Assembly: GCF_000209165.1 (NCBI RefSeq)
Contig: NC_009042.1
Span: 1,302,001 to 1,366,000 of the forward strand
From: Scheffersomyces stipitis CBS 6054
Lineage: Eukaryota; Ascomycota; Pichiomycetes; Serinales; Debaryomycetaceae
Direction of reading: 5' to 3'
Length of the DNA stretch: 64,000 bases
Part shown: one piece after another, positions 10,608 to 19,320 of the stretch
Layout: every line of letters starts with the position of its first letter
Numbering within the stretch: position 1 is the first letter of the stretch
Program-made: the position numbers and the translations under genes
Notes under the pieces: generated by a model
What the model was told of the DNA's origin: nothing
What the model saw: the letters and a program-made list of their open reading frames with translations, nothing else
The model's database searches: none

Positions 10608-10629
10608 GGAAAAGTAATGGAAAAGTAAT
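10608..10629. repeat. 11-bp tandem duplication
   Basis: GGAAAAGTAAT occurs twice back to back, followed by a partial third copy (GGAAAA). It is non-coding. Confidence 0.7.
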
Positions 10630-10871
10630 GGAAAATTGTGCAACATTACCAGAACAGATTCAGAGGAAAATAGTGACACTAGTGGAACTGTTCGTACAAC
10701 ATCTAAACTGACTTATTGGGGGACCACAATGGACCAAACATATATGGCAAAAATAATAATTGTGAAAAATTCCACACTAAAAATACGTACAGTTATTGTT
10801 GGCTGGGAATGGCTTAATGGTCCAAAGCGGTGGAGACAATTTTCAGCACCAGCAGCACCAATTCAAAAATG

Positions 10872-10893
10872 TTGGTGAAAAGTTGGTGAAAAG
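10872..10893. repeat. 11-bp tandem duplication
   Basis: TTGGTGAAAAG occurs twice back to back in the distal UGP1 upstream region. Confidence 0.7.
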
Positions 10894-11008
10894 TCTCCAG
10901 AGCTACAACAGCGAATCTCAGTGGCTCTGGTTACATCATTTATCATTACAGTTTCTTCAGATCTGCCATTGCCCCACCTTTGGCGGTGTGCCTCTGTGTT
11001 GAGATGGG

Positions 11009-11013
11009 CCCCT
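11009..11013 (+). promoter_or_regulatory. STRE-like CCCCT in UGP1 promoter
   Basis: CCCCT, the Msn2/Msn4-type stress element core, lies about 180 bp before the UGP1 ATG. UGP1 is stress-responsive in other yeasts. A single 5-bp match is weak evidence. Confidence 0.3.
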
Positions 11014-11027
11014 AACTTTGGGTCCCC

Positions 11028-11040
11028 GCACGACTCGTGC
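11028..11040. promoter_or_regulatory. Perfect 13-bp palindrome in UGP1 promoter
   Basis: GCACGA-C-TCGTGC is a perfect inverted repeat with a one-base centre. It lies 36 bp before the TATA box and about 150 bp before the ATG. The shape suggests a dimeric transcription factor site. I cannot name the factor. Confidence 0.45.
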
Positions 11041-11075
11041 ATGGTGTTGATGGTGGTGGGAGTCTTTCTCGGTTG

Positions 11076-11082
11076 TATATAA
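11076..11082 (+). promoter_or_regulatory. UGP1 TATA box
   Basis: TATATAA lies about 109 bp upstream of the UGP1 ATG at 11191, a normal yeast spacing. Confidence 0.6.
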
Positions 11083-11190
11083 TTGGAGATGAATCCACCT
11101 TATTTGGTGGTTTTACCGTTTTGTTTGTTTTCCGAACTGTTCTTGATTTCGACTCCCTTCAGTTTTCGTTGCTGAATCCAATTGACCACC

Positions 11191-13062
11191 ATGGCCTCCG
11201 TTTCCACCCCTAAGAAGCACACAAAGACACAGTCGACCTATGTAAGTAGCGCTCGTTTAGCAATATGATAGATCTGAATATTGAAATCTGAGATATTACT
11301 GATATGTGAATGCTATTAGTAATAGTAATGGAATTGATATGGTATTTGTCGAACAATGATCCTGGCACAAGTGGTATTATTGTGTTCATTGACATTTTGG
11401 ATATTACGAACACTATTGTGTGGTCAGATTGGTATAATTGATCATATTGATTATACAAATATCTCACCATTGCTAGTCTGGATGCTTTGATATTGATATG
11501 GATGATTCCTGGCGGTATAGCTCTTGTCTATCATTACTGATTTCACTATTTTGCGATACGATCTTTTGCACTACATTCTGCATTTTTGTCAAATACTAAC
11601 AATTCAGGCTTTCGACAACACCGCCACCACCGTGGCTGCATCGCAGATGCGTAACGCCTTGAACAACCTCGCTGACACCGTCGAGAACCCCGACCACCAG
11701 CAGAGATTCGAAAACGAGATGGATTCGTTCTTTGCTCTTTTCAGAAGATACTTGGCCGACAAGGCTTCCGGCTCTACTTTGGACTGGGAGAAGATCAAGT
11801 CTCCTTCTCCTAATGAAGTCGTCCAGTACAATCTGTTGAACGAAAGTGCCGCCACAAACTTGTCCAAGTTGGCAGTGTTGAAGTTGAACGGTGGTTTAGG
11901 TACATCTATGGGTTGTGTTGGTCCTAAATCTGTCATTGAAGTCAGAGACGGTAACACGTTTTTGGACTTGTCCGTTAGACAGATCGAGCACTTGAACAGA
12001 AAGTACGATGCTGATGTTCCTTTGTTGTTGATGAACTCGTTCAACACCGACAACGACACGGCCAAGATCATCAAGAAGTACCAGGGCCACAGAATCAGAG
12101 TCAAGACCTTCAACCAGTCGAGATTCCCCCGTATCTACAAAGATTCTCTTTTACCAGTTCCTGACTCGTACGATGATGAATTGGACTCATGGTACCCTCC
12201 TGGCCATGGTGACTTGTTCGAGTCATTGGTTCAATCTGGAGAATTGGATGCCCTTTTGGCTCAGGGCAGAGAAATCTTGTTTGTCTCCAATGGTGACAAC
12301 TTGGGTGCCACTGTTGACACCAAGATCTTGGACCACATGATCGAAACTGGTGCCGAGTATATCATGGAGTTGACCAACAAGACCAGAGCCGACGTCAAAG
12401 GTGGTACCTTGATCAACTACGAAGGATCCGTCAGATTGTTGGAAATCGCTCAGGTGCCTAAGGAACACGTAGAAGAGTTCAAGAGCATCAAGAAGTTTAA
12501 GTACTTCAATACCAACAACTTGTGGATCAATTTGAGAGCCATCAAGAAGTTGGTGGAACACAATGCCATCGAGGCCGAAATCATTCCTAACCAAAAGACC
12601 ATATCTAAAGGAAACGTAGACATCAACGTTTTGCAATTGGAAACCGCTGTCGGTGCTGCCATCAGACACTTCCAAGGTGCCCATGGTGTTGTCGTTCCAA
12701 GATCGAGATTCTTGCCTGTCAAGACCTGTTCTGATTTGTTGTTGGTCAAGTCTGACTTGTTCTTCTTGGAACACGGTGCATTGAAGTTAGATCCTACCAG
12801 AGATGGATTTGCCAATCCTTTGATCAAGTTGGGCTCCCATTTCAAGAAGGTCAGTGGCTTCCAGCTGAGAGTTCCTCACATGCCTAAGATCTTGGAATTG
12901 GACCATTTGACTATCACTGGTAACGTCACTTTAGGTAGAGGTGTCACCTTGAAGGGTACTGTTATCATTGTCTGTAACGACGGTGACAAGATCGATATTC
13001 CTAACGGTTCCATCTTAGAGAATGTTGTGGTTACTGGTAACTTGACTATCTTGGAACATTAG
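11191..13062 (+). CDS. UGP1: UTP-glucose-1-phosphate uridylyltransferase (UDP-glucose pyrophosphorylase)
   Basis: Exon 1 is 11191-11241 (17 codons, [17 protein letters not shown]) with a GTAAGT donor. The 366-nt intron 11242-11607 has TACTAAC at 11594-11600 and ends TTCAG. Exon 2 is 11608-13062. The 501-aa product is the usual size. It shows the nucleotide-binding loop [12 protein letters not shown] at about residue 109, the VGPKSVIEV block, the substrate segments VSNGDNLGA and NTNNLWINL, and the C-terminal beta-helix region ending ...GNLTILEH. It makes UDP-glucose for glucan, glycogen, trehalose and glycoprotein synthesis in the cytosol. The coding strand uses strongly preferred codons, as expected for high expression. 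One CTG (12865-12867) falls where serine or alanine would suit better than leucine. Confidence 0.97.
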
Positions 13063-13298
13063 TCAATATCGATGTCCCTCCTTCTGAGCTGGTTGCGTAT
13101 TTGTGTTGAAAAATAAAGAAAAATATATTGGTTCTGTATTCTGTCCATATAAATCCCAAAATGCATTGTATTTGTTATATTATTGTACTTTAATTTACTC
13201 TTTTTAAATGTGGTGTTAATACAAATCAAGCTTCATTATTAGACTATATATGCGATGGTTATATAATTGACTTGTCTTCAATACGCTTTACTACTCCT

Positions 13299-13589
13299 TT
13301 AAGCCACCAATTCCTGTGCTGCGGTAATGTCTTCGTCGCCCTTGTAGGTCTTTAAGAATACCTTCAAACCTTCTCTGTGTTCCAGGATCTTTCTGGTGAC
13401 TTCCGGAACCATTCTCTGAGATTCTTGTAACACTTCCATCTGTTTCTTTAACTCGTATTCGTCTGCGTTGTTAGACTTCATGTGCTGCACATACTGCTCT
13501 TGTTCAGCAACTTCTTGTTGGTACAACTTCTCTTCCTTCAACAATCTCTTCAAGGCATTCACCTTGATCTGTAAGGTGGTTGGAGACAT
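13299..13589 (-). CDS. RBL2: Tubulin-binding cofactor A (beta-tubulin chaperone)
   Basis: The 96-aa protein begins MSPTTLQIKVNALKRLLKEE and is helical coiled-coil throughout, like cofactor A/Rbl2 of other yeasts (about 106 aa). The family core IKVxALKRLxKEE...YxQE near the N-terminus and FLKTYKGDEDITAAQEL at the C-terminus are both present. Rbl2 binds free beta-tubulin and buffers its excess. The gene is convergent with UGP1, with about 236 bp between their ends. Confidence 0.93.
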   Translation of the reverse strand: MSPTTLQIKVNALKRLLKEEKLYQQEVAEQEQYVQHMKSNNADEYELKKQMEVLQESQRMVPEVTRKILEHREGLKVFLKTYKGDEDITAAQELVA

Positions 13590-13942
13590 GTTCGTAGATG
13601 GTATTCGTGGAGAAGTGAATGTTTTATTTCGTGTTGTTTGATCTGAAAAATCCTAGACGTGTAGACAAGGTCGTGTAATGGTAAACCTGCAGATGCTGTT
13701 GCATTATTTACCACTTTGGGACACAAGTTGCAACCATTGAACTATTTCACGACTAGCTTTACTTAAGGAAAGAATACCCCTTCTGTATCTCATATGTAGA
13801 GACAAACACATTAAGCACACAAGTGCATAAATTCACCTCTAATTACATTTTGTTGGAATCCAAAATATTATTTGATTAGAACAATGAACACACATATCAA
13901 GAAAACAAAACACAGATAAAAGAAAACAATAACTAAAGACTT
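13590..13942. other. Spacer between RBL2 start and DIT1 end
   Basis: This holds the RBL2 promoter and the DIT1 3' end. It is AT-rich, with no other feature visible. Confidence 0.4.
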
Positions 13943-15533
13943 TTAATTAGACATAAAAACATAATGGAGCTTTCCATCGTCCCATTTTCCAGAACCTCTT
14001 CCCTTCTCAATTGCCTGCTCGACTTTACTAGATTTGACAACAAAGAAAGTCTCCTTGTTATCAATCTTGACGATACAGTTGTGCCAAGGAGTAGGAATGT
14101 GAAGCAAATCGTCAGTACGGGGAATATTATGATCTTCTATTGCCATGATTGCTTGGCATTTATTTGGTCCAACGGGGGAAAGAAGTTGAATTCCAAACTT
14201 TGGACCCAGATTGTTGTGGGAATGGATTGAAAAACGCAAATGAAATGGGAACATAAGCTCAACCAAATTGGAGTAAGCATCATTCCTCTATATTTGTTAG
14301 TATATTCATCTTCAGCAAAGAAAACAAAATAGACATACCTTAATCATTTCAAAAGCCACCTTGGCAACTACCTTCTTAAATTTCTTCTTTGAGAACTTTT
14401 CAACTGAAGGATTGTTGATTAAGTCTTCAGTCATGAACTTAGAAAAACCTCTGAATAGGTGTAATCTTGGATGATTTTCAGTATTGATATCCTTATGCAA
14501 CTTGCCACTATCTGTGTCGCAGGAAGCAACAAGAATCTTTCTGCAAATCTCAGACTCTTTGTCCAATTCTGTTGCAAGGTGATGACTCAAGTGGACATCC
14601 TCAACAAGAGACTCTTCAAAATTCATGGCTTTAAGAGAAAACAATTCTGGCAATGAGCAAAATTTGATTGGGTCTAGCATTGGTGGTTTAATTTTGTTAT
14701 ATAAGTCCTTCAAAGCTTGTCCATAAACATTGACAACAGTATCATTCACAGCAACTATTTTAGGTTAGTAATTGAAAAGCTACACTAGCAAAATCATAAT
14801 AATACTTACTGCAATCACTGAATACATGCCCGTCGCTGACAATCCAGATTATGATACCTGGTGGGTATAACTGCTTGATAGTTTCTGAAAATTGAATTAG
14901 CTTGGTAATTGCCAATTCTTCTCCTTTGTCAGGCAAACTTCCTGCAACTTTCTCAGAGTTGGATGACTTACATGGGAAAGCTGGCAAGACAGCCTCCAAA
15001 GGTTGCCACCTTTCTGTAAAGAATTTTGCTGATTTAATGAACTTTTGCTTTCCTAAAGTTTCCCATTTGTCGTCCTTAACAGTATTCTTTAACTCTTCAG
15101 CAAAAATCTTAGCAACCACTTCAGCATATATTTCTGATCCAATGGCGCCAGGCTTTGGGTAGTCAACATTGGATTCTTTTGCTACCAAATAGAGAAACCA
15201 AGATTCAAATTCAGTAGATTCGAAATCCTCAGTGACAACACCACACCATAAATTCCTTTTTCTATATTCCCAAACAATTCCTGAGCTAATTTTGAACACA
15301 TAGAAGTCATTATATATCTCCACAGCTTTATTGGATTCCCGCACAGCAGAAGAAAAACTGTCTAAGTCAAAATCACAAAACTCTCTTTTACTTACAATTC
15401 CGTCCTTGTCTCTACTATATATTAATTGAATTCTCTCATACGTAGTAGGACGCTTGTTAATACTATCACAATCCAGAGTGGTCTCCAGACTACTCTTACT
15501 GATAGCATCAGAATAATTATTTTCAAATGTCAT
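13943..15533 (-). CDS. DIT1: Dit1-family enzyme (isocyanide synthase/dityrosine pathway), three exons
   Basis: Three open segments join by clear splice signals. Exon 1 is 15533-14810, with GTAAGT next, branch TACTAAC at 14770-14764 and AG at 14756-14755. Exon 2 is 14754-14339, with GTATGT next, branch TACTAAC at 14302-14296 and AG at 14289-14288. Exon 3 is 14287-13943. The total of 1,485 nt gives 494 aa; S. cerevisiae Dit1 has 536. Splicing restores the family block SDGHVFSDCIAVNDTVV across intron 1 and NDAYSNLVELMFPFHLRFS across intron 2. The family (Pfam DIT1_PvcA) acts on tyrosine; in yeast spores Dit1 makes the formyl-tyrosine precursor of dityrosine. It is divergent from DIT2, as in S. 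cerevisiae. Two introns in one gene is unusual for a budding yeast. Confidence 0.93.
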
Positions 15534-15944
15534 TTTTGGAATGGTACCTAAAATACAATTTAAGCAGTAAAGACATGGAACACTTTATATAATTTTTGCT
15601 ACACTAGTCAAATAGAAATAGAAGTTTCCTTTCATCGCACGTCGGCTGATAGTTCTTAGCTGGAGTTACCAATGATGTTGCTTTAATCACACAATAAAAT
15701 GTATCTCTCGCAAATACAAAATAGGAAAAAAGTTGTTCTACATTTAGTAGTTTCAATTTGCATTCATCTACGTCTATTGACTAATATTTGCTCATGCGTG
15801 AAAGCTCGGCTACTCTCACACTATCCAAAATCAGAATGAATAATGATTCCATATTTCTGTTTCGTATTTATAGGAACAATTTCTTGAGTTGTAGTCTCGT
15901 GAAATAAATCTTTGGAAAAGAGAATATTACTAAACAAACTGAAG
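15534..15944. promoter_or_regulatory. Shared DIT1/DIT2 divergent promoter
   Basis: These 411 bp separate the two divergent start codons. The core CGCAAAT at 15709-15715 fits CRCAAAW, the 7-bp heart of the Ndt80 middle sporulation element, but lacks the preferred 5' G. The shared-promoter layout is the one known from S. cerevisiae DIT1/DIT2. Confidence 0.5.
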
Positions 15945-17390
15945 ATGATTTGGGGTGGGTTACAAGTTCATTGGTTTAAGTGTATGATATCAGCTTTAAT
16001 TGTAGGAGTCTTGCTCATTGTGAAGAGTATTATACTTCCCCCTTCTAATTTTCCCAAGTCAATTCCTACCATTCCATTCTACGTTTCGTTTCTTGGTGCT
16101 TATACTAGTATGGATCAAGAAGAAATCTACAACTACTACATGAGGGAAAAGTTGGAGAAGTATGGTGCAGCTAAATTGTATTTCGCTTCAAGATGGAATA
16201 TAGTGATAATAGAGCCAGAATTGTTGCTACAATTGTTCAAGAATGAAAACATTTATGCAAAAAGTGGCAATCAGGAGAAGATACCTTACTCAGTATTAGC
16301 CCAATACACTGGCGAAAACATCATTAGTGCCCATGGGGAGAAGTGGAGATTGTACCGTCGAGTCGTAGCATCCAGTGTTCAATTTCCTAACATGGAACCA
16401 ATTGTTGAAAACTCGAAAAGGTTCCTAGATGTACTTCATCAAGAATTGATCAATAACTCCCCAATAGAAATTATAGATTTACTCCAAAGATATACACTTG
16501 CTAATATTGGGGATTCTGTTCTTGGTGTTAAGTTCAATACTATGGAAGAAAAAGACACAGAAATCCACAAAAGGATTAAACATGTGAAGCGGCAAATTTT
16601 CCAGCCCTTATACATGAACTTTCCTTTCTTAGACAAGTTGCCAATAGCCAGTAGGATGGAAGCCAGGAAGGAGGTGGCACAGTTTAGAAGCTATTTCAGC
16701 AATATACTCAAGACTTGCCAGAATTTTGGCAGGGAAACTGGAGCTTCTAGATTAAGGCAAGCATTGGATAATAACACTTTGACAGAAAAGGAATTCACAG
16801 ATAATGGTATAATTTTAATGGTTGCTGGACATGAAAACCCCTTACTCTTGTTGTTGTCTCTTTTCTATATTGTTGCCAAATATCCCGAAGTGCAACATAA
16901 GATTAGACAAGAAAATGGTGACAATGAAGCACCGTATTTGAATTCAGTTATTTGTGAATGTTTAAGAATGTTACCACCATTAGGTCAGATAATAAATAGA
17001 CGGACTACAGAGAATGTCATATTGGGTTCCAACATCCGAATTCCTAAAGGTACATATGTCGGTTACAACAATTTTGGAACAGGAAGGCATAGGAAGATAT
17101 GGGGTGAAAGCGCAGATGAATTCAAACCGGAAAGATGGGGTAAGACTCCTCAAGAAATCAGCAGAAAATATTTGGAAGCCAAAATCAAAGCTAACCTCCC
17201 TGCATTTCATGGCAGAAAAAGAGCATGTCTAGGTGAAAAATTTGCTCTTGAAGAAGTAAGAGTGCTTATCCAAACATTGTTACAAATGTACCAGCTTCTG
17301 CTTGATCCCAATTGGGTAGAAAAAATAACTCCTGCTGGTCCCATTTGTCCGCTTGGCCTAAAAATTAAGTTTAAGAAGATAGAATTTTGA
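15945..17390 (+). CDS. DIT2: Cytochrome P450, CYP56 family (Dit2-like)
   Basis: The first ATG in frame is at 15945 (MIWGGLQVHWFKCM), giving 481 aa. A hydrophobic N-terminal anchor (about residues 15-31) precedes the catalytic domain. P450 hallmarks are the I-helix AGHENP, the K-helix ExxR as ECLR (E338-R341), the PERW block, and the heme loop FHGRKRACLG with ligand Cys428. In the heme loop the usual fourth-position Gly is Arg. The I-helix has AGHENP where most P450s have AGxxT; this replacement is typical of CYP56. CYP56 couples two formyl-tyrosines to a bisformyl dityrosine. The DIT1 partner upstream supports that role. Membrane-bound, probably ER. Confidence 0.92.
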   Translation: MIWGGLQVHWFKCMISALIVGVLLIVKSIILPPSNFPKSIPTIPFYVSFLGAYTSMDQEEIYNYYMREKLEKYGAAKLYFASRWNIVIIEPELLLQLFKNENIYAKSGNQEKIPYSVLAQYTGENIISAHGEKWRLYRRVVASSVQFPNMEPIVENSKRFLDVLHQELINNSPIEIIDLLQRYTLANIGDSVLGVKFNTMEEKDTEIHKRIKHVKRQIFQPLYMNFPFLDKLPIASRMEARKEVAQFRSYFSNILKTCQNFGRETGASRLRQALDNNTLTEKEFTDNGIILMVAGHENPLLLLLSLFYIVAKYPEVQHKIRQENGDNEAPYLNSVICECLRMLPPLGQIINRRTTENVILGSNIRIPKGTYVGYNNFGTGRHRKIWGESADEFKPERWGKTPQEISRKYLEAKIKANLPAFHGRKRACLGEKFALEEVRVLIQTLLQMYQLLLDPNWVEKITPAGPICPLGLKIKFKKIEF

Positions 17391-17411
17391 ATACACATAC
17401 ACCGTATAATT

Positions 17412-17420
17412 GCCGCAAAT
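17412..17420 (+). promoter_or_regulatory. Middle sporulation element match (Ndt80-type)
   Basis: GCCGCAAAT fits the Ndt80 consensus gNCRCAAAW at every position. It lies between DIT2 and the exporter gene, 284 bp before the ATG at 17704. Confidence 0.5.
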
Positions 17421-17556
17421 TTTGAATGCCAAGAAGACTATATATTCCTATTTGGATTAGTTAATACCTCAAAAGCTCTATGCTATTCTTTCACGCGTAA
17501 AATTATTATCAGTAGGTATTTAAACTTTATGCAGGGGTTTCAAATGGCGTAGAATT

Positions 17557-17565
17557 GCCGCAAAA
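17557..17565 (+). promoter_or_regulatory. Middle sporulation element match (Ndt80-type)
   Basis: GCCGCAAAA fits gNCRCAAAW exactly, 139 bp before the exporter ATG. Its flanks (AATT before, TTTT after) resemble those of the copy at 17412, so the two look like a repeated promoter element. Confidence 0.55.
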
Positions 17566-17703
17566 TTTTCTTAACTTGCGTCTAAAGCTCCTGAAGCAGA
17601 TAATATATTGACTCAGTTATAGGTATTCCCGTGGTATAAATATTTGACTATGAAATAGAGGTTTCTTTTAGCATGTTTCTTCTAAGAATTTTCTATACTA
17701 GCA

Positions 17704-19113
17704 ATGGAAAAATCTGACAGTCCTAAAATTGAAGAGTGCCTTGAGGTTGTTCCTGACCCCCCAGAAAAGCAAATTCTGTATTCAGCCTTTACCAACGGCA
17801 GGAGAAAATTGATCTTGTTCATAGTAACTTTTGCAGGGTTCTTGGGTCCTACCTCTGGCAACATTTACATTCCTTTGTTACCTTTGCTCCAGAGAGTGTT
17901 CAATGTTTCTACTACTTCTATAAATGCCACGGTTTCCGTGTTCATGGCGGTCTTCGCTGTAGCACCACTTTTTTGGGCTTCTTGGGCAGATTTTGGCGGA
18001 AGAAAGACTTTGTACATTATTTCATTATTCTTCTTCATATTGGCTAACCTTCTTCTTGCAGTTGTCCCTGCAAACATTGGCGCATTATTCGTCTTGCGAA
18101 TTCTTCAAGCTTTTGGCGCTTCCAGTGTGATGTCTGTAGGGGCAGGGTCTATAGCCGATATTACAGAACCAAAGCGCAGAGCAACTGCCATATCTTATTT
18201 TCTAATGGGGCCCCAGCTTGGTCCAATCCTTGGCCCAATTCTAAGTCTAATTGCCACAGATGGCCAATGGAGGTGGATATTTGGGTTCTTGACTATCATT
18301 GGATCAATTGTCTATCTCATGATTTTGTTTTTGCTTCCTGAAACTTTAAGGTACCTTGTTGGAAGGGGAGATTCAAGCAAGGGATGGTTCGTTAAACCAA
18401 AATTGTTTCAAAAAAGAACTGCAACTGAAGAATTTCCAAAGCCACCTAAGCCTTCTCTTAGAATCTATTGGAAATTGCTAAAGTTTACACCCTTGCTTCT
18501 ATGCTCACTTAACGGTGGCTTCTTGTTTGCTTCATTTTATGGTGTAAGTATTACATTTGCAAGGGTTTTACAAATTGATTATGGTTTAAATGTGTGGCAA
18601 ACAAGTATTTCATATATTTGTCCAGGTATTGCTATGATTTCTGGTAGTCTTTTTGCAGGCAGACTATTAGACAAGATAAGTACAAAAATTATCAAAGAGC
18701 ATGGAAAACATATTCCAGAAAAGAGGTTTTCGCTACAAGTGATTGGTCTAATAATTTCCATGGCAGGAATGGTTGGATATGGATGGTGTGTTCAAAAGCA
18801 TACTCATTTGGCTCCAATATATATAATGGTCTTTCTTGCTGGATTTGGTATGACATGGGTCTTCGTTGGTAACACCACATATCTTACGGAGTGTTCAACC
18901 GGACAACCTGCAACTAATGTTGCTATTGGAAATGTCATGAGAAATGCCTCCGCTGCAATATCCTCGGCTATTATTGATAAAGTTATTTCAAGGATCGGCT
19001 TTGGGTGGAGTTTTACAATTTTCGGATTTATTGACCTTGTAGGCATTGGTATAGTTTTGGTACTTATGCGATACGGTCAAAAAATGAGAGAGAATTTTGA
19101 ACTAAATAGGTAA
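17704..19113 (+). CDS. DTR1: DHA1-family MFS exporter, DTR1/QDR3-like
   Basis: This 469-aa protein has twelve predicted membrane segments and an N-terminal cytosolic tail. MFS motif A is visible as WADFGGRKTL between TM2 and TM3, and the antiporter motif C as GPQLGPILGP in TM5. The overall sequence (TSGNIYIPLLPLLQRVFNVS..., LRILQAFGASSVMSVG...) is of the drug:H+ antiporter branch that includes Qdr1-3 and the spore dityrosine exporter Dtr1. Its position directly downstream of DIT2, with MSE-like sites before it, favours the Dtr1 role: export of bisformyl dityrosine from the cytoplasm. A QDR3-type assignment is also possible from sequence alone. Confidence 0.8.
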   Translation: MEKSDSPKIEECLEVVPDPPEKQILYSAFTNGRRKLILFIVTFAGFLGPTSGNIYIPLLPLLQRVFNVSTTSINATVSVFMAVFAVAPLFWASWADFGGRKTLYIISLFFFILANLLLAVVPANIGALFVLRILQAFGASSVMSVGAGSIADITEPKRRATAISYFLMGPQLGPILGPILSLIATDGQWRWIFGFLTIIGSIVYLMILFLLPETLRYLVGRGDSSKGWFVKPKLFQKRTATEEFPKPPKPSLRIYWKLLKFTPLLLCSLNGGFLFASFYGVSITFARVLQIDYGLNVWQTSISYICPGIAMISGSLFAGRLLDKISTKIIKEHGKHIPEKRFSLQVIGLIISMAGMVGYGWCVQKHTHLAPIYIMVFLAGFGMTWVFVGNTTYLTECSTGQPATNVAIGNVMRNASAAISSAIIDKVISRIGFGWSFTIFGFIDLVGIGIVLVLMRYGQKMRENFELNR

Positions 19114-19320
19114 GTCTAGAATAGAGTTGTCAAAAATTGAATAAAAAATTGCTCTTTAATGTGATGTATATTGTATTCATATGTAAGTCTATTCTTCCTA
19201 GAATAACCTTAAAGTATATTTGGAAATGCGGCTTCCCCTTGTAGGAAATTATGAAACTATATATATTCCTATCAGAGCCCAGAAGTGAGTCAAATTTGTA
19301 TTATTTAGCATCGAAATAAA

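Larger units (their letters stand above)
8904..11190. other. 2.3-kb gene-poor region upstream of UGP1
   Basis: No ORF here looks like a gene. The stretch contains a tRNA-like box A fragment (about 10078-10130), two short 11-bp tandem duplications (10608-10629 and 10872-10893), and the UGP1 promoter elements listed separately near 11009-11082. Confidence 0.5.

Noticed and set aside
10477..10645. Possible solo LTR bounded by TGTTG and CAACA
   Set aside because: Flanking 5-bp sequences (AAATG and TTACC) do not form a target-site duplication, and no primer-binding or LTR core is seen.
12223..12845. Long antisense ORFs within UGP1
   Set aside because: These are shadows caused by the strong codon bias of UGP1 on the opposite strand.
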